NCBI GenBank assembly: GCA_024516155.1
Contig: JAJJXM010000099.1
Span: 62,001 to 126,000, forward strand
DNA: 64,000 bases
Source: Pyronema omphalodes
Taxonomy: Eukaryota > Ascomycota > Pezizomycetes > Pezizales > Pyronemataceae
Direction of reading: 5' to 3'
The notes below the pieces were generated by a model that did no database searches, had not been told where the DNA came from, and saw only the letters and a program-made list of their open reading frames with translations. Made by a program: the position numbers and the translations under genes. How positions within the stretch are numbered: position 1 is the stretch's first letter; every line of letters starts with the position of its first letter. Positions 34,155-46,546 of this stretch are shown piece by piece.

Positions 34155-36395
34155 GATGTTCGTTGGTACTTTGGGATGGAGGATTCGACGTGGAGGAAGT
34201 TCAGGAAAGGGAGACGATCAGTTTATAAATGAAAGCTAGTCTATGTGACGCAAACAACCACTAACATGGAGGAGCGGTTCAATGAGAGACGAATATACGG
34301 TGACAAAGTGCAAACGGAGCGCAGACTGCAGTGATTGGAAGGTTCGAAAGCAAGTGAGAAAGAGGCGAAACATGTTTCATCTACTGTTTATACCTTTCTC
34401 ACGACATTATATAAACTTCAATCCCTGTTAATACACGAAATTAATCGTGATATCCATACTTCTATACATACATGTACTTCACAACGTCACGGGATGAACG
34501 AGGGGTTGAACCATGTTTCATGCCCAACCATGCGTGCAAACCCCCTCAGGACCCAACTACACCATGAAACCATTGGTAACGACTGCCTATGGTTCAAAAT
34601 ATGATCAAGTAAACATATATCTATTAAGTGTCCAAGATAAAAGGCAGTTGGGATCAATATTTCTGCAGAAACAACTTATTTATAACCGTGACTCTTGAGT
34701 AAGGTTTTAGCAGCAGTACGACACTATCTGCGACGCGTGATTCTTCTTTATTGACTCTCGGTAATGCACCTGACCCCCGAGTTGTTGGGAAATACAGCAT
34801 TTCACCGTATTTTATAGCGTCTATTTGTTGAATAAATAATCATAGAACCAAGTAAGGAGGTCCTTCATGAGCTCTTGATCAGAGATGCCGATGTTGACTC
34901 CCTGATGGAATATTACCATTATTTGGCAACAAGGTTATTAGGTGTGTGAGAGGAGTTAGATGGACCAGAATTTATGAACCAGGTGCTATGCTGTTTACTC
35001 TTTCACATTCTATACTTTGGTTGAACAGGTTGAAGTCAAGCATCACCAAATATCACACCAGCATTTGAGCTCGGGTTTGTGCGATGAGATGGTGCACCGC
35101 CACTGAACATGTTATTCTAATACTAGCATAAATTTAAGAGCCTTCCGAAATTACTTCCTCCAGGGCTATAGGACCCAGGCTTAGTTGAAGAACCAAAGCA
35201 CAGCGTTGCTTACCGTGCCTTGTTTTTGACGATGCATGGTTGTATATCCATGTGAAACGAGAATACGCATTGGATCATTGCTCTCAGATCAGGACAGAGT
35301 GATGTAGTAGCCTACATGATCATACTTATACTATTCTGCTGTGGTCCAATGCAGGTTCTAAGTAACAGTGCGCTGATAACGTGGTACAAACATATTAGTC
35401 TTTTTACCGTAGAATAGATCTCATGGCTGGATATCTATGCGTAAATGATGCAAAGGAAGAAGCAGGAGCTCATGAGGAGATGTATGGTAGCGGTTGGTAT
35501 TTGTAGACACAGCTGGGATATTTCTGATCACGGGAGCCAGAATACCAAGTTCGAAGAACAAGAATTCTGGTTTAACATTGATTCAGTTTCAAATATTGAT
35601 GCATGATGTCGAAGTTTGATAGAATGAGTGATAATGGATGATTCAATAGGGCGAAGGTTTGGGGGGAATTTTAGGCAGGGTCGAGATGGTGTTATACTCG
35701 GGCACTTCTCTGGGGGTTAAGGTATTATCTGCGGGTTGAAAGTAACAGACAGGGTTGAAAACCCCTGAGAGGCAAGCCGCGAGTTATCTTTTACCCGGAT
35801 ATATTCGATGGCCCACGGCCTTCATGTTCGACTATTTAATCGTCTTATTCTTTCCATTCTTTTTAACATTCCCTATTCCAACCGCTTATGACTGTTCATG
35901 ACAGAACTATGACAGTTTGACTGCTGTGTACCTACACATGCTAGCTCCCATGCTGCCAGATAATCTCGAGGTGGCCACCAAGTTCCATTCAACTTCTTCG
36001 AATATTCTTTCTTCGATTGCGGGATATATTCATCGCTTTCATATTGTAGGGGCGATCCACGACGCTACTGGAGCAATGTGAACCTCATGGCTGGTACTCT
36101 AGAGAGCTGTGAAGTTGGTAATATATCCACCAAACACCCTCATCCTCACATCTTCGCCTCTTCGCATGTTATCGCATCACATCTCTCATCCTCGCATCCT
36201 CACACCACAGCACATGATATAACTCAACACTGAGCATTATCAACAATCGACAATTAGTCGGATTTACATCATAGAGTTTCATCCTTCACAAAACGCACAA
36301 TCAATCACTTGCTGCAAAATAACACCTAATACCAGTGGGTGTATGGCGTCCAATATCCCCTTAACCCCCAAACTGTTTAAATGTTGGATCATGCA
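34155..36395. other. AT-rich intergenic DNA
   Basis: About 2.2 kb without a convincing coding frame on either strand, and without obvious repeats. I see nothing annotatable. Confidence 0.55.
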
Positions 36396-36673
36396 TCACT
36401 GACTGTGGTGTTTTCCACTTTTCAATCCTCTTCGCCACGGCAACCTTGTCAAACCATCCTCTGTCCGCATTATCATAACACATCCGTCGTCGACAAACCT
36501 CTCAACAACGTCTGAAATCACTTCTATTCCCTGCGAAAGACTTACTACCAATGGTGTAATTAGCGCTTGTTTCTTCTTGCCTCCTTCAATCAATAACACC
36601 TCATCATAAAGGCTACGCAGCCCGACATCCAGCCGACACCACCCGAAGCTGCTTCTACCAACAAGCCTGCTGG
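36396..36673 (-). other. Unrecognised open frame next to a SINE-like insertion
   Basis: A minus-strand frame reads GRSSFGWCRLDVGLRSLYDE, then VLLIEGGKKKQALITPLVVS, through VVERFVDDG to a stop at 36396. It looks protein-like but has no start codon of its own and runs upstream into the 144-bp insertion. It may be the last exon of a decayed gene. No family is recognised. Confidence 0.2.
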
Positions 36674-36817
36674 CAACAGGCCCAAGAAATGAAGTACGCT
36701 CTGGGGCGGATCCCAGCGAGACTCTAAGGTAACAGCTGGAGCCTCGAAATGTAATTAGACTGTGGCATACGTCATAACCTTAAGGTTGGGAACGTTCAAG
36801 AAAATCAAATCAAATCA
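36674..36817 (+). mobile_element. 144-bp SINE-like / 5'-truncated LINE tail
   Basis: It is flanked by 14-bp duplications AACAAGCCTGCTGG (36660-36673 and 36818-36831). The 3' end has CATAACCTTAAGGTTG, matching the CATAACCTTACGGTTA stem-loop near the 3' ends of the two LINEs in this window, followed by a (TCAAA)n tail. The rest of the body does not resemble those LINEs, so it belongs to another family or is a SINE that borrowed a LINE tail. Confidence 0.75.
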
Positions 36818-36831
36818 AACAAGCCTGCTGG

Positions 36832-37714
36832 AATGCTATTGCCTTACAAAGTGGCTGGTGGAAGTTACTAACCAAAACTTCAGTGAGAGAGTCTTTCTCA
36901 ACTTACCGATTATGGAAGCGCTCGCCCATGGAATCTGCATAGATGATGTGCGGAATAAAAACCAACGGGCAAGGAAGCAGTCAGACGTCGGTGCCGTGGC
37001 CGGTTCTTTATTAGCCGTCACTGGGGACGCTGGTGTGCTCGCATCAGCGCCCGGTCCGGAGAATGTTGTTTCCCCGTTGTTTCCTCGTTGTTTTCACTGT
37101 TGTTTCCATTGTTGTTTCCACCGTTTTTACCCCCGTAATATAGATATATTTATATAATGTGAATTAAATGAAGGCTTGATGTGGGATAAACAGAGGCTTA
37201 GTTTGGGATAAACGAAGAATTGATCAGGAATAAACGAAGACTTGGCTTGGCACAGCCTAGCTTATTTTGAACTAAGGCAAATTTGTACCTCAGGGATGAT
37301 TCTATTCAAAATTAAATCGATAGTCATAACATTGATTTTAGGCGTGAAACAACGTTTATCTCAGAGCGCATTTGGTTGAACTCGAAAACACGAATTTTCG
37401 CCCTTTTTACCCGTGCAAACAGGCCAAAAATCTCTGTTTTCAGTGCAACTAAACGTACCCTCAGAGTAAGTAATCCGTAAACTTATAAACCGTGACATCC
37501 CAAATAAAAAGCAAGTTACATTCCTTTAAGCAACCCAATGTAAAAAAGGCCTGCCACTCCCTCGCAAAGTAGACTGGTTAATTCTGTTCCAAAACCTGTA
37601 GAGTTTATTCATTCATACAGAAAAGTGCTATCAATCATCCCTGGCGATTGGATGGGGGCTGGCTGATGGCATAGGATGCTATAAACTCGGCCTAAGATAA
37701 ATACCGAGTGATAT
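36832..37714. other. Intergenic region
   Basis: It contains imperfect repeats of TGTTGTTTCC near 37065-37120 and GGGATAAAC near 37180-37230. A frame at 36762-37157 starts inside the SINE-like insertion and resembles nothing known. Confidence 0.5.
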
Positions 37715-39352
37715 TATACAACTACATGTACCTACCTACATGTACACATCACCGCGCCTCTAATCATCTCATGAAATCTTACTCAGCTCGAATCAGTGCA
37801 ACATAAACATCCATAGCCAAAGCCGAAAAATCTCTGTCATCATTTCCATAGAGTGCAAGACACGGCTAACTCCTTCTTTGATACCAGCAGTTACCTAAGC
37901 AGCTCTATGACAACTTCCCCCCTTCCCCTCCACCTTCGAAGAAGTATATTTCCACGGCATCACCAATCCTCTTCAAATTCTTTGATGCAAAAAAAAAAAA
38001 ATAGCCAGCCCAGCATAGCCATAACAAAAAAAGGACGAAGACTGAATATTCTAGAAAAGACATCAAGCATACAGGAAGGAATGAAAAGAAATCTGTAGAT
38101 CAGATGAACGGCGGACGGAGTTTATGCAAGGGGCTTGATATATTTTCTAGATAAGAATATGCAGCAGGGGAAGGCGAGGGGGCATATGTGGGGGATATGG
38201 ATGGTGGGGGTTTCGAGGTTGGCTAGTATTATTTCTTACATTGAAAGTAAAGGGGTCTTGATAGGAAGAGTGGGGGTGGCAGGGCAAAGTACGGGGGTGC
38301 AGAAGGGGCAAGGGTAAATTCTGGGGGGTGGATAAGGAAGCTTAGTTCACTATCGAAGCCCCGGATTACGGATTATGCATTATAAGTGCAGGATTGACAA
38401 CGGCCATCTACCGTCCACATTAAAGGGGAAGGTTTCTAGAAAACTGTACTGTATCTTATCTATGTAGTTACTGGCTAAGCCTTCCGTTTTTAGTAATCTG
38501 AGGATCGGTGCAGAGATGTTGAGGAAGAAGGAATACCCCGGTTGTCAGAGTCTAGTCAGCAGAATTCGCACTAAGTTGAAATTTTGACAAGTCCGGAAAT
38601 ATGATTATATCACGTAATTTACGCCATATCAGGCGTTATTATTACCTTACTAACGCACGAGATTTTGGATACTTTTGGATGTATAAAATATACATTATAT
38701 CCCGCTCAATATCGATCACACTTCCAATTGACAACTTGTTTCGTTATAAGTCAACCTTCCCGTCTTTGGCAATTAATTCAGCTATATTTACATTTCGACT
38801 TCGATATTCTTCTTTGATTTATCACGCTATTCTCTACACCTATCGATTCCAAGATGAAGTTTACTATTACTCAATTTCTGGCCATCGCTATGTCGACATC
38901 GACTCTTATCACCACTGCCATCGCCATTGCCAGCCCAGAACCCCAGGATGTGGACAGAATGCATGCATTCGATAGCTGGGAAGTACTCCATGACGGGCCC
39001 CGCGAAACCTTCTTTAAACCACTCCACCCCCAAAAAAGTAAGTCAATAGTAATGTAACATTACAACACGACCATTTTCCACCCTACACATGATTCATAAT
39101 ATCAAGAAAGCACAGTCAAGCTAACCCAACCTTCTTCTTACCAATCTAGGAAGCCCAGTAAAATTCGAAGCCTAATTTTGATATCATGGAGATTTCCATT
39201 TTCAACCCAATTGCTTTGACAGATTTTGCAGAAGGTTTGTTAGAGCAATAGTTGATAAGTGTACGGCTACGGATTATTGCTATTGGAGCAAATGCAGAAA
39301 TGGGAAATATGTTCCAGCTTGGGCAGAAAGGTTTATTGGATGGAGCGATTGA
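37715..39352 (+). repeat. Segmental duplication, copy A
   Basis: Several blocks occur in the same order here and in copy B: CGCCTCTAATCAT, AAAAATCTCTG, TACTGGCTAA, GTCAGCAGAAT and a secreted-protein gene. Copy A carries the stop-interrupted gene. Boundaries are approximate. Confidence 0.7.
38854..39352 (+). pseudogene. Pseudogene of the secreted cysteine-rich protein (copy A)
   Basis: Exon 1 (38854-39037) encodes a signal peptide MKFTITQFLAIAMSTS and a pro-region. A GTAAGT intron ends at 39149 and the next codon completes a Lys-Arg site. The second exon then has TAA (39173-39175) and a TGA two codons later. Beyond them the same frame reads YHGDFHF, CRRFVRAIVDKC, DYCYWSKCRNGK and VPAWA. This aligns along its whole length with exon 2 of the intact gene at 41627. 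Several cysteines are also lost. If translated it would make a 69-aa peptide without the cysteine domain. Confidence 0.8.
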
Positions 39353-40722
39353 AAGTAGAGTAGAGGGTATTAATCGATGAAAAAGATTGTTGTCAATCAT
39401 CACTGGAGGGGATTTGAAAAACTCAACCTACGTCAAACCACGAGTGATATCATGAGATTAACAACACAGAACAACCTGTCCACAAGGGTATGGGGACTGG
39501 AGGTGTGTACCCTTATCCAGTCAATACTGGAACATATAAGCAGACTTGCTACGAGTGATTTCTTGATATAAGGAGCGTTGGTGGGGGACAGGGGGGGGGG
39601 GGGGGGGGGGCGGAGTGTACGCTCCTTGACCTCTCAACCCGACGTCTTAATCTCAACGTCAAAAGCGCGCACCTCTGTATAAGAGAACCCTACCAATTTC
39701 CTCATTTTCATAGCGAAATTGGAAAACTTTCCATAATACCACAGCAATTCTATAGCACCAATTTTGCTATCGTGTTTTTAAAGCAGATTGTAACTATTAA
39801 TTGTTTCGAATTTCTGTATTTTAACTCAGGACATCATCAACTCAATTGATTGCATATATACTTCGAGAGTTACAAATTTTGAAGTGATCAGTTGGTATAG
39901 TCACTTGTGTTTTACGAAAAGAAAAAAAAATGAAATAGCAAAGGCTTTGCTATCTTGCTGCAGCCTTACGGGAAGTTCGATATTCTTATATAGAAAAACG
40001 AACCTTATCCTTACCATAAAAACCGTCGTGGCCGCGGCCATTACATATATGCTCATATATAAACAGGATATCCTTATGAACGGTACCTACTGTTTGTACA
40101 TAAACGCTCCTCTAATCATACCACAGGATTACCTTCAGCTCTAATCAGCGTAATCCACAGGAACTTCCATAACTAAACCCAAAAATCTCTGCCATTACTC
40201 TCATAAGCGTATAGGGCACAACCCAAACTCTATGATTGTGAGCAGCAGTTATCGCTTCTAGTAATCCCGTTAGACAATTTGACAATCAGACTGTAATAAT
40301 CGACAACTGTAGTCCGTATGTAGCTATAATAACCCCTTCCCCTCGTTTCTCTCCTCTCCTTTAAGAAGAAGTAATTTTTAAGATACAATAAACCCTATCC
40401 TCCCCAAAACCCTTAACAGCAACCCCATCAAAGACCGAACCTTCCATCAAAACATGCACCCCTTCAGCATGCACGGCAAACTCAAAACAAATCCCTGGAT
40501 CTATAGATCTATACTGCCGACAAATGACAGCGGGTACGTGTTGTTAATGTAAGGGATTGATTACTATCTATCTGAATTTCACATATGATAGACACGTATG
40601 ATGACCATATACAGCTAGAATGAAGAGGGGGAGAGAGGGGTAGAACTACAGGATAGAGGATAGGGGATATTTCGATGCCCGTTGATTACTAATTACTGTT
40701 TACTGTTGTTGATTGGTTTTGA

Positions 40723-40811
40723 TGTAAACTATGTAAACTATGTAAACTATGTAAACTATGTAAACTATGTAAACTATGTAAACTATGTAAACCATGTAAA
40801 CCATGTAAACT
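40723..40811. repeat. 9-bp tandem repeat (GTAAACTAT)n, about 9-10 copies
   Basis: Tandem GTAAACTAT units with the last two changed to GTAAACCAT. Confidence 0.9.
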
Positions 40812-41626
40812 CAAGGGGCCCAAGTACATAGGAGGAATTCAAAGTCGAAGTCCATGTCAGGGCAAAATTCTAAATTCCAATAGATAGTTGAGTGAATACC
40901 CAGGATAGTTTAATCAAGTCGAGCCCCCTACTGAAGCCTCGAGTGATGAGTTATGTATCCAGGGTTACAGTTTACAAGTTACATAGAAGTTACAAGTTAC
41001 AAGTTACAAGTGCAGAATTCCGGAAAAAAAAAAAAAAAAAACATCCCTTTTTTCTTGGCAACTTCTACGCACGATAATATCCAAGCTAGGTAGATACTGG
41101 CTAAACCCTTCATATTCGGTTCGGCAAAAAAAGGTGCAAAGGTGCAAATGTAAGGTAAAATCCATAAAAAAGGCAAGGAATACCCACCATACCCCTGTTA
41201 TCAAAAGTTGAGTCAGCAGAATGCGCACTTCTATGTTGGGGTTTCAATGAGTTGGAAGATTATATGCAAGGTTTGGTGGTATGGTGCAATGTAGCAATAT
41301 ACCTTACTGATGGTATGTATGGGGGGGTTGAGTTTTGGATGGGTTTGGATGGGGTTTGATGCCTTTGGGATGCGTTTTGGGATGCGTTTTAGGGACTTTG
41401 GATGCGTTCAGGATACTTGGGAATATGGAAAAGATATAGAATATATAATATCTATCATCTCTTTGCACAATAACTTGTCTCAGCCATCCAGTCATCCAGC
41501 CATCCAGCCATCCAGTCATCCAGCCATCCAGCCAGTCATCCATTCAATAATCTCTACAACATCACCAGACTATAACTCCTCCATCACACTATTCTCTAAA
41601 CTCATCACCCATCCCCCCTCCCGACA

Positions 41627-42020
41627 ATGAAGTTCATCACAATGCAATCCCTCACAATCGCCCTCTCCACAACCCTAATCTCCAGCGTATCTGGTAGTCC
41701 AATTATTCAAGCAGACATATCAGCAACCACCGACCTTACCCAATCCCAAAGTAGAAATCCTGCTATTTTCGAGACTGTGGGTAATATTTTTAAACGTAAG
41801 TTTATCTATCCCAACCCAAGCACCCCAAGGTTAACACCAAACAGGAGGACTCCGCTTCGAAGGCCAAGAATGTAAACACGGCGACTTCTGTTTCGGTACC
41901 AACTGCCGTCGTGGAACATGCAGAAGAATTGTCCGGGCTCTTGGTGATGATTGTAGTTGGGATGATTACTGCTATCTTACTAAGTGTAAGGATGGTAAAT
42001 GTGTTGTTCCGTGGGCTTAA
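41627..42020 (+). CDS. Small secreted cysteine-rich protein with two CX5CX4CX4C modules
   Basis: Exons 41627-41795 and 41845-42020 give 114 aa. A signal peptide (MKFITMQSLTIALSTTLISS, cleavage near VSGS) is followed by a pro-region of about 33 residues. A Lys-Arg Kex2-type site is split by the intron (K56/R57). The mature part has eight cysteines in two equal units, C-x5-C-x4-C-x4-C, separated by ten residues (CKHGDFCFGTNCRRGTC and CSWDDYCYLTKCKDGKC), ending VVPWA. All eight could form disulfides. Size, secretion and cysteine content fit a candidate effector or defence peptide. No function can be assigned and I know no named family with this spacing. Confidence 0.85.
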
Positions 42021-42627
42021 TGGAGCTATGAGCTGTATGTTACATACGCTGTGCCAAAGGAAGGGGGGGGGGGGGGGGGGGGTGGGATTTATTTAGTTGA
42101 ATTTTGTTTAATTTTCTTGGGGGTCGGGATGGAAAGGTTGGAGGGTAATGGGATGGGTTTATGGAGGGGTGCGAGGTTAATATTTTAATATAATTACTTA
42201 ATGCTTCTAATAAGGAAAATGAATTCATATATTCTTCCCAGAATATTCTTTTGATTTTCTGTTGCACATGACTGGATAGGCTCAACGGCTTCGCAGCTGA
42301 TATTCAAGTTTCTATAATCAAAATACCTATGGCGTGGATTAATTCCATGGATGGAAATCCATTCCTCTTATCACGTTTTGCAGCTAGATGCCACACTTGT
42401 GATTCGGTTTTGAATCACCTCCTTCACGGCTCATTTCATGTAACATCATACATTATAATCTTGGTATTAAACCCCTTTCATTCTGCTAATCTCTGGATAT
42501 AAAGTGTTTTGTCATCAAAGTCGTAATCATAATTCCCATCCAACACCATCCATACCCCCACCTGTTCCGCACAATTTCACATCATCATCATCACATGCCG
42601 ATTACAGGATACTCAGAACAAGCTACT

Positions 42628-45201
42628 TTACAATTCCTTGTTTCCCAACCCAAGATCCTCAAAGAACGCATCGCTATTGGGTTCTCTTCCAAGGAACTCC
42701 TTGAGACTCTCCATCTCATCCCTACTGCCACCCTTCTCCAAGACAGTATGTCTGTACCTGCGTCCCTGATCGTGGTCCATAGGAGCCTTCTTAAACGCAG
42801 TGTAAAACATATCAGTCGAGAAGACCTGGGACCAAAGGTATCCATAGTATCCGGCATCATATCCACCCATCAAGTGACCAAAAGTGGCTTCACCGTGACC
42901 AAAGTCATCACCCATACCCTGAGGAGGATCAAGGAGAGTAATCTCCGTTCTAAGGCGGTTGTATTCCTCAGAAGGATGAAGCTTCTCAACATCACCAGCC
43001 TTGGCAGGGTTATGCATCTTCATGTCAAAGAATGCGAAGTGAAGCTGTCTAAGGTTAAACAACGCGGCATTGACATTCTTGGTACGAATAATGTTCTCGA
43101 CCATCTCCTTAGGGATCTTCTCACCAGTCTCATAGTGGGAAGACAGAGAGGTGAGCTCGGAAACTGTCCAGCACCAGTTTTCAAGCATCTGAGAAGGTGC
43201 CTCAACGAAGTCTCTAACTGTGTTGGTTCCGTGGAAGCGGGCGTACTCTGTGATGGCAACGAGGTCGTGGATTCCGTGACCAAGCTCGTGGAAGAGGGTG
43301 ACGACTTCGTCGTGCTTGAGAAGAGAGGGCTTGGTCTCGGTGGGCTTGGAGAAGTTGCAAACAAGGGCAGTGGCGGGGTAGTGGCGCTTTCCATCGGTTC
43401 CATTGAAACCAGGCTGAAGGTTGAAGTTCGCAGCATGGCCGTACTTGCCCTCACGAGGATGGAGGTCAAGGTAGAGCCAACCAACGAAGGTCTGTTCGGC
43501 ATCGCCAACCTTTTCGTTGTACACGCGGTACTGCTTGGCATCCTCATGCCAGACATTCTTGGACTCGTCGGTGACCTCGACAAATTCGAGACCGAAAAGC
43601 TTCTCGAAGATCTTGAGCATACCATCGATGGTGTGCTTCAAAGGGAAGTATTCCGCGATCTTCTGGGCGTCAAGCTGGTACTTCTGCTCCAATAGGAGGC
43701 GGTCATAATATCTGACGCTTGTAAGCTTCGCGTGGAAAAGATGAGATGAAACAATGTATACCTATGGTCCCAAAGGTAGTACTTTCCATCATCCTCCTTG
43801 CTAAGTTCGGCAAGGTCCTTCTTCTTGAGATCTCTCAATAGCTGAATCTCCTCACGCCCTCCTGGAGCGAGGCGGTCTCTAAGGTCCGTAAGGAAGGCCA
43901 TGACCTTAGAGGGATCCTTGGCCATCTTGGTGGCAAGCTGGAACTCGGCATGAGAGTTAAATCCCAACAAGCGGGCCTTTTCGTCTCTGAGAATGAGAGC
44001 CCTACGGAAAAGCTCAATGTTCTCATTACACTTGTTCTCGTTTCCGAGGAAGACCTGCTTTCTGGTTTCGGGGTTGGTGCAGTACTTCATGACGGGGAAA
44101 AGATCTAAGATTATCAGCTATGAATAAGCTTGTATTAATAGGGATAGCACTCACCAGGGTACTTGAAAGTCAACCAGAGCTTTCCTTTATTCTCGTCTTC
44201 TCCCTTCTTGAGTCCAGAGATAACATCCTCAGGAACTCCAGCGAGCTCCTCAGGAGTGAACCAGATTCCACCGTTCTCCTCGTTCAATCTCTTGGAAAAT
44301 TCGATTCCAATAAGCGAAAGCTCCTTCTTGATCTCCTTGAACCGAGCACGGTTCTCAGTGCTCAATCCAAGTCCATTACGCTCGTATTCGGTCTTCATTT
44401 TCTGGAGGAGGCGAATAGACTCGGGGCTCTTGTCAAGTGGCTGAGCATCGTGGGCCTTGCTTACGGCGGTAACCAGGTTGTAGACATCCTCGCGCATCGA
44501 CATTTCAATTCCAAAGTCCTATTGAGTGATTAGACATAGCTCCAAAGATGGACTGATTCCGTACGTCGAGCAACTTCTCTGCATCAGAACTGGCATCGCG
44601 GAGCGCCTTGCTAGCGGAGACGTATTGGTAGAAGCCGATTACTGAAGTCTCCAGTCCCTGTTTCCGATAATGTTAACATCTCGGTTCATCTAATCTTCAT
44701 CAATTTCGGAGCTCAATTGAAGCTTACCGATAAGTTCTCATCCAAAGCCATAGGAAGGATGACATTGTCGAAGGTAGCTTTCTCCGGGGTTACGTCTTTC
44801 ACGATATCATCCTGAACTTTTCGAGACTTCTCGATGATACGCTCAGCAACACTGCGAATTTCTTTCGCGGTATGAGTGAACTGAGGAGCTGGTGGTGGGG
44901 TAGGGTAGCCCATGACGTTTGTCGATAGTGAGCGAGATCTGATGAAAGCTGTTCTGGCAACGGGTGTGAATTGGCCTAAAAGGGCGAGGAGACGAGCTAC
45001 AGGCGCCAGGGTGAAGGAAAGTGAAAGAACGAGGATCAAACAGGAGATTAATAGCAAGCTTTTAGCCAATGTGTCTGAGCTCTGGATAGTGGGGTAGCTC
45101 AGGTGGATGATGTATGATGAGTTAGCAACGGAAGGTGCAGACGACCGCTGGAATACCGTTGGACGCCTTAACTTATGGCGCCAGGGATGCGGCCAGTCCA
45201 T
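42628..45201 (-). CDS. M3A metallopeptidase (saccharolysin/Prd1, fungal MepB type)
   Basis: A zinc oligopeptidase that degrades short peptides, including cleaved presequences. Five exons: 44728-45201, 44565-44657, 44155-44518, 43762-44104 and 42628-43711, 785 aa. The active site HELGHGIHDL (HExxH) is in exon 5, with ENWCW downstream supplying the third ligand region. Other family blocks are WDHRYYDRLLLEQ, FVGWLYLDLHPREGKYGHAA and GYDAGYYGYLWSQVFSTDMF. Two starts are possible: the long one adds 96 residues with a hydrophobic stretch and RSRSLSTN, which resembles a mitochondrial presequence; the Met at 44913 (MGYPTPPPAP) gives a 689-aa cytosolic-type enzyme, nearer the family's usual length. 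Confidence 0.93.
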
Positions 45202-46546
45202 GACCGCCTTCCCCGCATTTTAATTCATCATGTATTACTTCGTCGAGATTCGAATCGACCGGGGTCAATTCAGGTGTATGATGGTTCAATTGATTAGTGA
45301 TCTCAATTTTGGAGGATTTTGTCAATTGTCAAATCGGTTGTTGGACAGTTGGATCATCGTTTATCCAAGACCGAGGATGAGTAAGCAGCGGAAGCGAATC
45401 TTGGCATCGGGTATAGTCTCACACTCACTTCTCGGTACATAGCGCGCATGTGAGGGGAGTATGTACGAGTGATGCTATGTATACAAGTCAGTTATCACGA
45501 CAGATTTAGCAGAGACTGACGACGTATATAGTGTATGTCGGTATTATGAACCGACACATCTCTTGCATAAATATATACCTACCATAAGCAACTCGGATGA
45601 TCCTCCTCCTGAGGTCAGTGCGAAGGCCTATGGTGATGTACATACATATCAACCCCACGATATTGTTCATGTGGCAAGCGTACATAATCAACTTTGAAGC
45701 GTTGAATCACTCAATTTGTGGAACTCATGTTTATTCAATTAATTGGAAAGGTACAACTACTTATATGTAGAGAGATGATTTTACCCGGTTGAATTATCAT
45801 GAAAAGTATCCAGCCATACAGTGAACCTTCAGAACTCGGAGACAACAACACGTGGTTATCGCCTTCCCGCCTCCTCACTCACTTAGATAAAGCAAGCTCT
45901 GGCACTAATGCCGGAGTCTACGTCAGCGATGTCCTGCGCGTCTCGGTTGCCAAGTGCACTTTCCGTCGCCATGCCCGATCCGAAGCCTCCATCTCGTTTC
46001 TTCCCCCAAAAACCACACTCCACTTCCACTCATTTGTCGACTGATAGTCGGTTAGATCAACGTTTGTATGGTTAAACCTCTCCATCGTTCATTTCAAGTT
46101 ACCAATATCTCTTAGAGGACCATCTTGAAGTTTCTTCTCCCGCCACCTCACTCTCCTGAGCCAGGCCTCTTAAAGTCTCTTCTCCCGCCATCTCCGGCGG
46201 TCTGGCCAGCTTGTGACGACCGCACGTCAGCTGGACCGAGTGTATGCGCCTCTCCGAACCTCTGAAGGCGCGCCTATCGGTTTCCAGCCTTTTGCGTGTG
46301 GGGTGCTCTGCGGTCTATGCAGGGTGTTTTGGACAGGGTTGAGGGATGAGCGGCAGTGCGCGCGGGGGACCTCAGCAGACCTAGGAACAGAGCTTACACT
46401 AGTCAACTCAACCCGGATACATCTGACACCACGAAACTCTGTGGAACTGTTAGCTTTCCTGCAAACTGCTGTACATATATACGGCAGGCTCCCCCCGCTC
46501 TCCTGATCTCTTTCATTTCACTGCATTGCAAACAACAACACAGCAA
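45202..46546. other. Divergent promoter region between the peptidase and SulP genes
   Basis: The flanking genes point away from each other. I see an imperfect repeat, TTTCTTCTCCCGCCA and TCTCTTCTCCCGCCA, near 46130 and 46173, but no gene. Confidence 0.55.

Larger units (their letters stand above)
40075..42030 (+). repeat. Segmental duplication, copy B
   Basis: Second copy of the duplicated block, about 2.4 kb downstream of copy A, carrying the intact secreted-protein gene. Copies differ by many substitutions and by the 9-bp satellite at 40723-40811, so the duplication is not recent. Confidence 0.7.

Noticed and set aside
43020..43695. Plus-strand ORFs opposite the metallopeptidase
   Set aside because: The minus frame carries HExxH and all family blocks. 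The plus frames are shadows.
45230..45480. Possible tRNA (ATTCGAATC near 45247)
   Set aside because: No acceptor, D or anticodon stems could be formed around it. No tRNA or rRNA gene was found in the window.
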